Source: Anaeromyces robustus
Taxonomy: Eukaryota; Neocallimastigomycota; Neocallimastigomycetes; Neocallimastigales; Neocallimastigaceae
NCBI GenBank assembly: GCA_002104895.1
Contig: MCFG01000763.1
Location: forward strand, 1-10,422
Direction of reading: 5' to 3'
Length of the DNA stretch: 10,422 nucleotides
Positions 6,711 through 10,422 of the stretch are shown here, piece after piece. Every line of letters starts with the position of its first letter. Positions within the stretch are counted from its first letter, which is position 1. Made by a program: the position numbers and the translations under genes. The notes under the pieces are model-generated. The model saw nothing but the letters and a program-made list of their open reading frames with translations, did no database searches and was not told the origin of the DNA.

Positions 6711-6789
6711 ATAGAATTTATTAAATACACATATTCACCAGCAAACTAAATTATTTATTCAAATAATTAGGTTTGAGGAGGAATGTTAG
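6711..6789 (+). pseudogene. Element 2 pol C-terminal vestige, copy 4
   Basis: Direct copy of 996-1074. The aligned residues are at 6711-6746 and the EEEC-stop ending precedes and overlaps the LTR2 start at 6784. Confidence 0.4.
6775..6783 (+). promoter_or_regulatory. Polypurine tract of element 2, copy 4
   Basis: GAGGAGGAA immediately before the LTR2 start at 6784. Confidence 0.6.
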
Positions 6790-7080
6790 AATATATGAAA
6801 CATATGATTGTTTTATTGTAATACATATTAAATTTATAAGCCACATTTTAACATATAAATATATGTAAATTGAATGTAATAAATCTTAAGTAATTTAATT
6901 ACTCATAGAAACATTTATCTAATAAAGTTAACATATAAAACTTAATTTCTAATAATTTAAATTAATATTTATTTATTTATTTATCTAATTAATATTTGTT
7001 TATTCATTAATTAGTCATTATTTATTTATCTAATTAATATTTGTTTATTCATTAATATTAATTTATTTATCTAATTGTCA
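6784..7080 (+). mobile_element. LTR2, copy 4
   Basis: Direct copy of 1069-1365. The promoter-like block is at 6847-6860. Confidence 0.5.
6976..7076 (+). repeat. Tandem repeat of LTR2, copy 4
   Basis: Direct copy of 1261-1361. Confidence 0.85.
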
Positions 7081-7082
7081 AA

Positions 7083-7580
7083 TGGCACATACACTTTATT
7101 AATTTCCTTAAAAATAGTAAGAAAATGGCTGGAGGAGGTGTAATATGTTTAATTGGTATATATATGTATATATATCGATGACTTAATTGGTATATATATT
7201 AAGGATGTTATTAAAAAAATTATGAATAAATTTAAAATATCCAAATGTAATCCAGCAGTCTATATTCTTGGAAATAAGTATCGAAAAGAATAACTTCGAA
7301 TATTCCATAGACCAAATACAACTAATTAAAGACATATTAACAAAATATAAAATTAAAAATATTAGAAAAAGCAAAACTCCGTGTACCACTGAAGAAAAAG
7401 AAGATGAAGAAAATAAAAATATTTTTGATTAAACAATATACAAAAGCGTGGTTGAATCTTCAATTTATATAGTAAAATGTACTAGATATATCATTTGCAG
7501 TAGGAAAAGCTGAAAGAAATTCTGAAAAACCAACAATAAAAGACTGGAAAAAGGTAACTAATATATTAAAATATTTAAAC
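7083..7580 (+). pseudogene. Copia RT fragment, copy 4
   Basis: Direct copy of 1368-1865, with YIDD at 7171-7182 and the same lesions. The next elements are the insertion at 7581-8184 and the RNase H from 8193. Confidence 0.87.
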
Positions 7581-8184
7581 TATATTGTAATGTTTTTATT
7601 AATATAGATTATAATAAAAAATAAGGAAAATACAAAAAATTTGTTTTATTATAATAATTTTTAGTAATAATTAATTATTTAAAATTTTATAGTAAAATTT
7701 AAAAACAATTACACCTTTCAAAATTTCTTAAATTTTGAAGTATTTTTATATTTTTTCATAATTATTTTTATTATATATTATACTAATTTATTTATATTTA
7801 ATTTCTATTAATTTACGGACTATCTAACTAACTAAACTTTATTATTTAATAAATTTATTTATTATTTCTAAAAATAGAAATTTTAAATTAACTATTAAAA
7901 CTAAGACTAAATAATTTCAATTGAGTTCATTTATTATTTATTTATTATTCTAATATTAATAATATATTTATTATATATTTTTATATATTTTAAATTTAAA
8001 AACAATGAAAATTTTTTATAAATTAAAAATTAAAATTTAATAATCGAACTTTATTTAATTGATTTAAATTATTGTTTCACAATAATTTTACAGAATTATT
8101 TTATGTAATTTTAATCACTAAGTATAGTGGTTTAAATTACATTTTAAGTATTTTATACTGTGGCGTTAAATATCCTTACATATA
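7581..8184. mobile_element. 604-bp insertion in pol, copy 4
   Basis: Direct copy of 1866-2469, flanked by TTAAAC at 7575-7580 and 8185-8190. Confidence 0.45.
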
Positions 8185-8192
8185 TTAAACAT

Positions 8193-8692
8193 TATAAAAT
8201 TACGTACAAAGGAAAAGGTAACTCAGATTCTGACTTTGGAAGCGATATAAGCGACAGAAAACTAAATTCAGATACTTAATAACAATGGATAAAGACCCCT
8301 TATCTTGGTAATCAAAGAAACAATCAGTAGTAGCTACCTCAACATGTGAAGCCGAATATAATGTCTGAATGAGTGAAAAAGGTATTATGAATCAGAAATA
8401 TTATTTCTGAATTATTTAAATGCAATCAACCAATAAAAATATTACTGGCAATCTAGCCAACAAAACTATTATAGAAAATGACAAATTAAATAATAAACGG
8501 AAACATATTGAAATAAAATACTACTTTAATAAAGAAAGAATATAAGAAATAAAAAAAGTAAGACTTGAATATATCAATACAAAAGAAATGCTTGCTGACT
8601 TATTAACAAAAAACATCAGTGGACCAAGAATGATCAAGTTTTCAGACAAAATATTTGACAAGCAAACATTCCGGTCTGAGGAGGAGTGTTAG
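8193..8692 (+). pseudogene. Copia RNase H, copy 4
   Basis: Direct copy of 2478-2977, with TSTCEAEY at 8336-8359 and the terminal TAG at 8690-8692 inside LTR1. Confidence 0.9.
8678..8686 (+). promoter_or_regulatory. Polypurine tract of element 1, copy 4
   Basis: GAGGAGGAG before the LTR1 start at 8687. Confidence 0.8.
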
Positions 8693-8891
8693 AAGTAACG
8701 AATGAAAATCAAATTTTATGAATATTATTGAATAATGTGACTTACAAAAAAATATTATAGAATAGTTTAACGTATAAATAAATATATAAAAATGGGAGTG
8801 TTTCCCAATGGGGCGCATGACAAAGATTTGTGGGTTGCATTTCACAATGGGCACATAATATAATATAAATAATATAATATAAAAAATTAAA
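8687..8891 (+). mobile_element. LTR1, copy 4
   Basis: Direct copy of 2972-3176, running into inverted X. The candidate terminus TTAACA ends at 9103. Confidence 0.65.
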
Positions 8892-9868
8892 TAAATACAT
8901 AAATTGTTATGTTTTATTAAAAAGTTTATTTATTAAGAATAATAAAAAGGTAATTACCATGAATAAAATGTATCAAGCCATAATGTATTTATACAAAAAT
9001 TTGTGGCTAATATGTATTATTAATATGCATTTACATGAATATTCTTAGAATGTAAATTACTAATGTATTACTAATTAAAAATAAACTATTACTAATGTTA
9101 ACATAAATAAATAATATTTTTTTTTAATATTTTAATAATAATGAATATTTATGAATAATTTTTATTTAATATTTAAATAATATTTAATATTCTTTTTTTT
9201 TAATATTTTAATAATATTTAATATTTTTGAATATATGTTATTTGTTATAATTTAGATTTATTTAAATAAAATAAACAATTAAACCATAATTCAACAATAT
9301 CATTTTTATTATAACCATTTTTAATAAGGCTCGAATTCCAGTTTTTAAATTTTTTTCCATTTTATATTAAAAATTTTTCAAATCAAAAAAATTTAATAAA
9401 TATATTTAATTTTTAAGTGTGTAAAGTATATATTATTGTTTTTTTATTTATTAATTATTATCATTTTTTTTAATAAAATATATACATATATAATATTGTT
9501 ATATTATTTATTATCTATTATTTTATTTATTATTATTCATTTATCAAAAAAATAAAATAAATATATTTAATTTTATAATGAATTTTTATTTTTTTTTAAT
9601 TTTTTTTCAGTTATTAAGTAATTAATAAAAAAGAAATATATATTTATTTGTTTATTTTCTATTCATTTATTTATATATATTTTTTATTTAATTTTTTTTA
9701 AATTATATATTATTATATTTCATAACGTGGCTTTTATAATTTGTACTAAAAAAATTTCATTTTTTAATTTATTTTATGCGCCTCATTGCAAAAATTTAAT
9801 ATGCGCCCTATATCATATTGCGAAATACAACACATTCATAACGTGGCTTTCATAATTTGTGTTAAAAT
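8892..9868 (-). repeat. Segment X, copy 2 (inverted)
   Basis: Reverse complement of 3177-4153 (pairs sum to 13045). The 26-bp direct repeats fall at 9719-9744 and 9835-9860 and the short hairpin at 8976-9008. No gene was recognised here either. Confidence 0.92.
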
Positions 9869-10073
9869 TTTAATTTTTTATATTATATTATTTATATTAT
9901 ATTATGTGCCCATTGTGAAATGCAACCCACAAATCTTTGTCATGCGCCCCATTGGGAAACACTCCCATTTTTATATATTTATTTATACGTTAAACTATTC
10001 TATAATATTTTTTTGTAAGTCACATTATTCAATAATATTCATAAAATTTGATTTTCATTCGTTACTTCTAACA
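9869..10073 (-). mobile_element. LTR1, copy 5
   Basis: Reverse complement of 2972-3176, followed on its strand by the X end that contains TTTTAACA (terminus at 9860). Confidence 0.65.
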
Positions 10074-10422
10074 CTCCTCCTCAGACCGGAATGTTTGCTT
10101 GTCAAATATTTTGTCTGAAAACTTGATCATTCTTGGTCCACTGATGTTTTTTGTTAATAAGTCAGCAAGCATTTCTTTTGTATTGATATATTCAAGTCTT
10201 ACTTTTTTTATTTCTTATATTCTTTCTTTATTAAAGTAGTATTTATTTCAATATGTTTCCGTTTATTATTTAATTTGTCATTTTCTATAATAGTTTTGTT
10301 GGCTAGATTGCCAGTAATATTTTTATTGGTTGATTGCATTTAAATAATTCAGAAATAATATTTCTGATTCATAATACCTTTTTCACTCATTCAGACATTA
10401 TATTCGGCTTCACATGTTGAGG
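10068..10422 (-). pseudogene. Copia RNase H, copy 5 (partial)
   Basis: Reverse complement of 2622-2977, starting within the TSTCEAEY region and cut by the window end. The 1-bp deletion at about 10242-10244 adds a frameshift in the stretch KHIEIKYYF. Confidence 0.9.
10074..10082 (-). promoter_or_regulatory. Polypurine tract of element 1, copy 5
   Basis: Reverse complement of GAGGAGGAG next to the LTR1 start at 10073. Confidence 0.8.

Larger units (their letters stand above)
6526..8891 (+). repeat. Segment U, copy 4 (complete)
   Basis: Same content and orientation as 811-3176, offset by 5715. It is followed by X in the opposite orientation to that after copy 2, so its LTR1 runs into the other end of X. 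Confidence 0.95.
9869..10422 (-). repeat. Segment U, copy 5 (partial, inverted)
   Basis: Reverse complement of 2622-3176, cut by the window end. It carries LTR1, polypurine tract and part of RNase H. It has a 1-bp deletion in a T run at about 10242-10244 compared with 4531-4534. Confidence 0.95.

Noticed and set aside
1-10422. Mitochondrial or plasmid genome with functional genes
   Set aside because: No tRNA, rRNA, polymerase, replication protein or respiratory gene fragment was recognised; the only protein similarity is copia pol.

Overview
The window is very A+T-rich eukaryotic DNA with no intact gene. Its recognisable coding matter is a decayed Ty1/copia-type LTR retrotransposon: a reverse transcriptase (RT) fragment with a YIDD box, and a pol RNase H ending in copia hallmarks (SKKQ, TSTCEAEY, LADLLTK). 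Polypurine tract and LTR start follow. All are broken by stops and frameshifts. The host cannot be named from this sequence. The copia content and base composition would suit an A+T-rich fungus (anaerobic gut fungi come to mind), an insect or a protist; this is a guess.

The striking feature is architecture. The window is tiled by three segments: L (6 bp), U (2,366 bp) and X (977 bp). The order is U' (partial, 1-804), L (805-810), U (811-3176), X (3177-4153), U' (4154-6519), L' (6520-6525), U (6526-8891), X' (8892-9868), U' (partial, 9869-10422), where a prime means reverse complement. Mirror axes lie at 807.5, 3665 and 6522.5 (paired coordinates sum to 1615, 7330 and 13045). About 3.35 kb of unique sequence therefore fills 10.4 kb. 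I saw only two 1-bp differences, both near the window ends. The mirror relation was checked by eye at many landmarks, not by full alignment.

Reading U outward from L: about 185 bp of unassigned core; a faint RNase H tail of a second copia-like element with its polypurine tract and LTR start (LTR2); an RT fragment of element 1 beginning mid-domain; a 604-bp A+T-rich insertion flanked by TTAAAC; the element 1 RNase H; its polypurine tract; and the first 205 bp of LTR1. Each U then runs into one end of X, an A+T-rich spacer with short direct repeats and no recognised gene.

Every U end joins only L or X, so the tiles form a closed set with a 5,715-bp monomer (L+U+X+U'). That fits an assembly or amplification product of a palindromic locus, a small circle with inverted repeats that flips, or the inverted concatemer of a linear hairpin-ended molecule. 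The sequence alone cannot choose. Since the payload is dead retrotransposon sequence, palindromic amplification or an assembly walk through a palindrome is the conservative reading.
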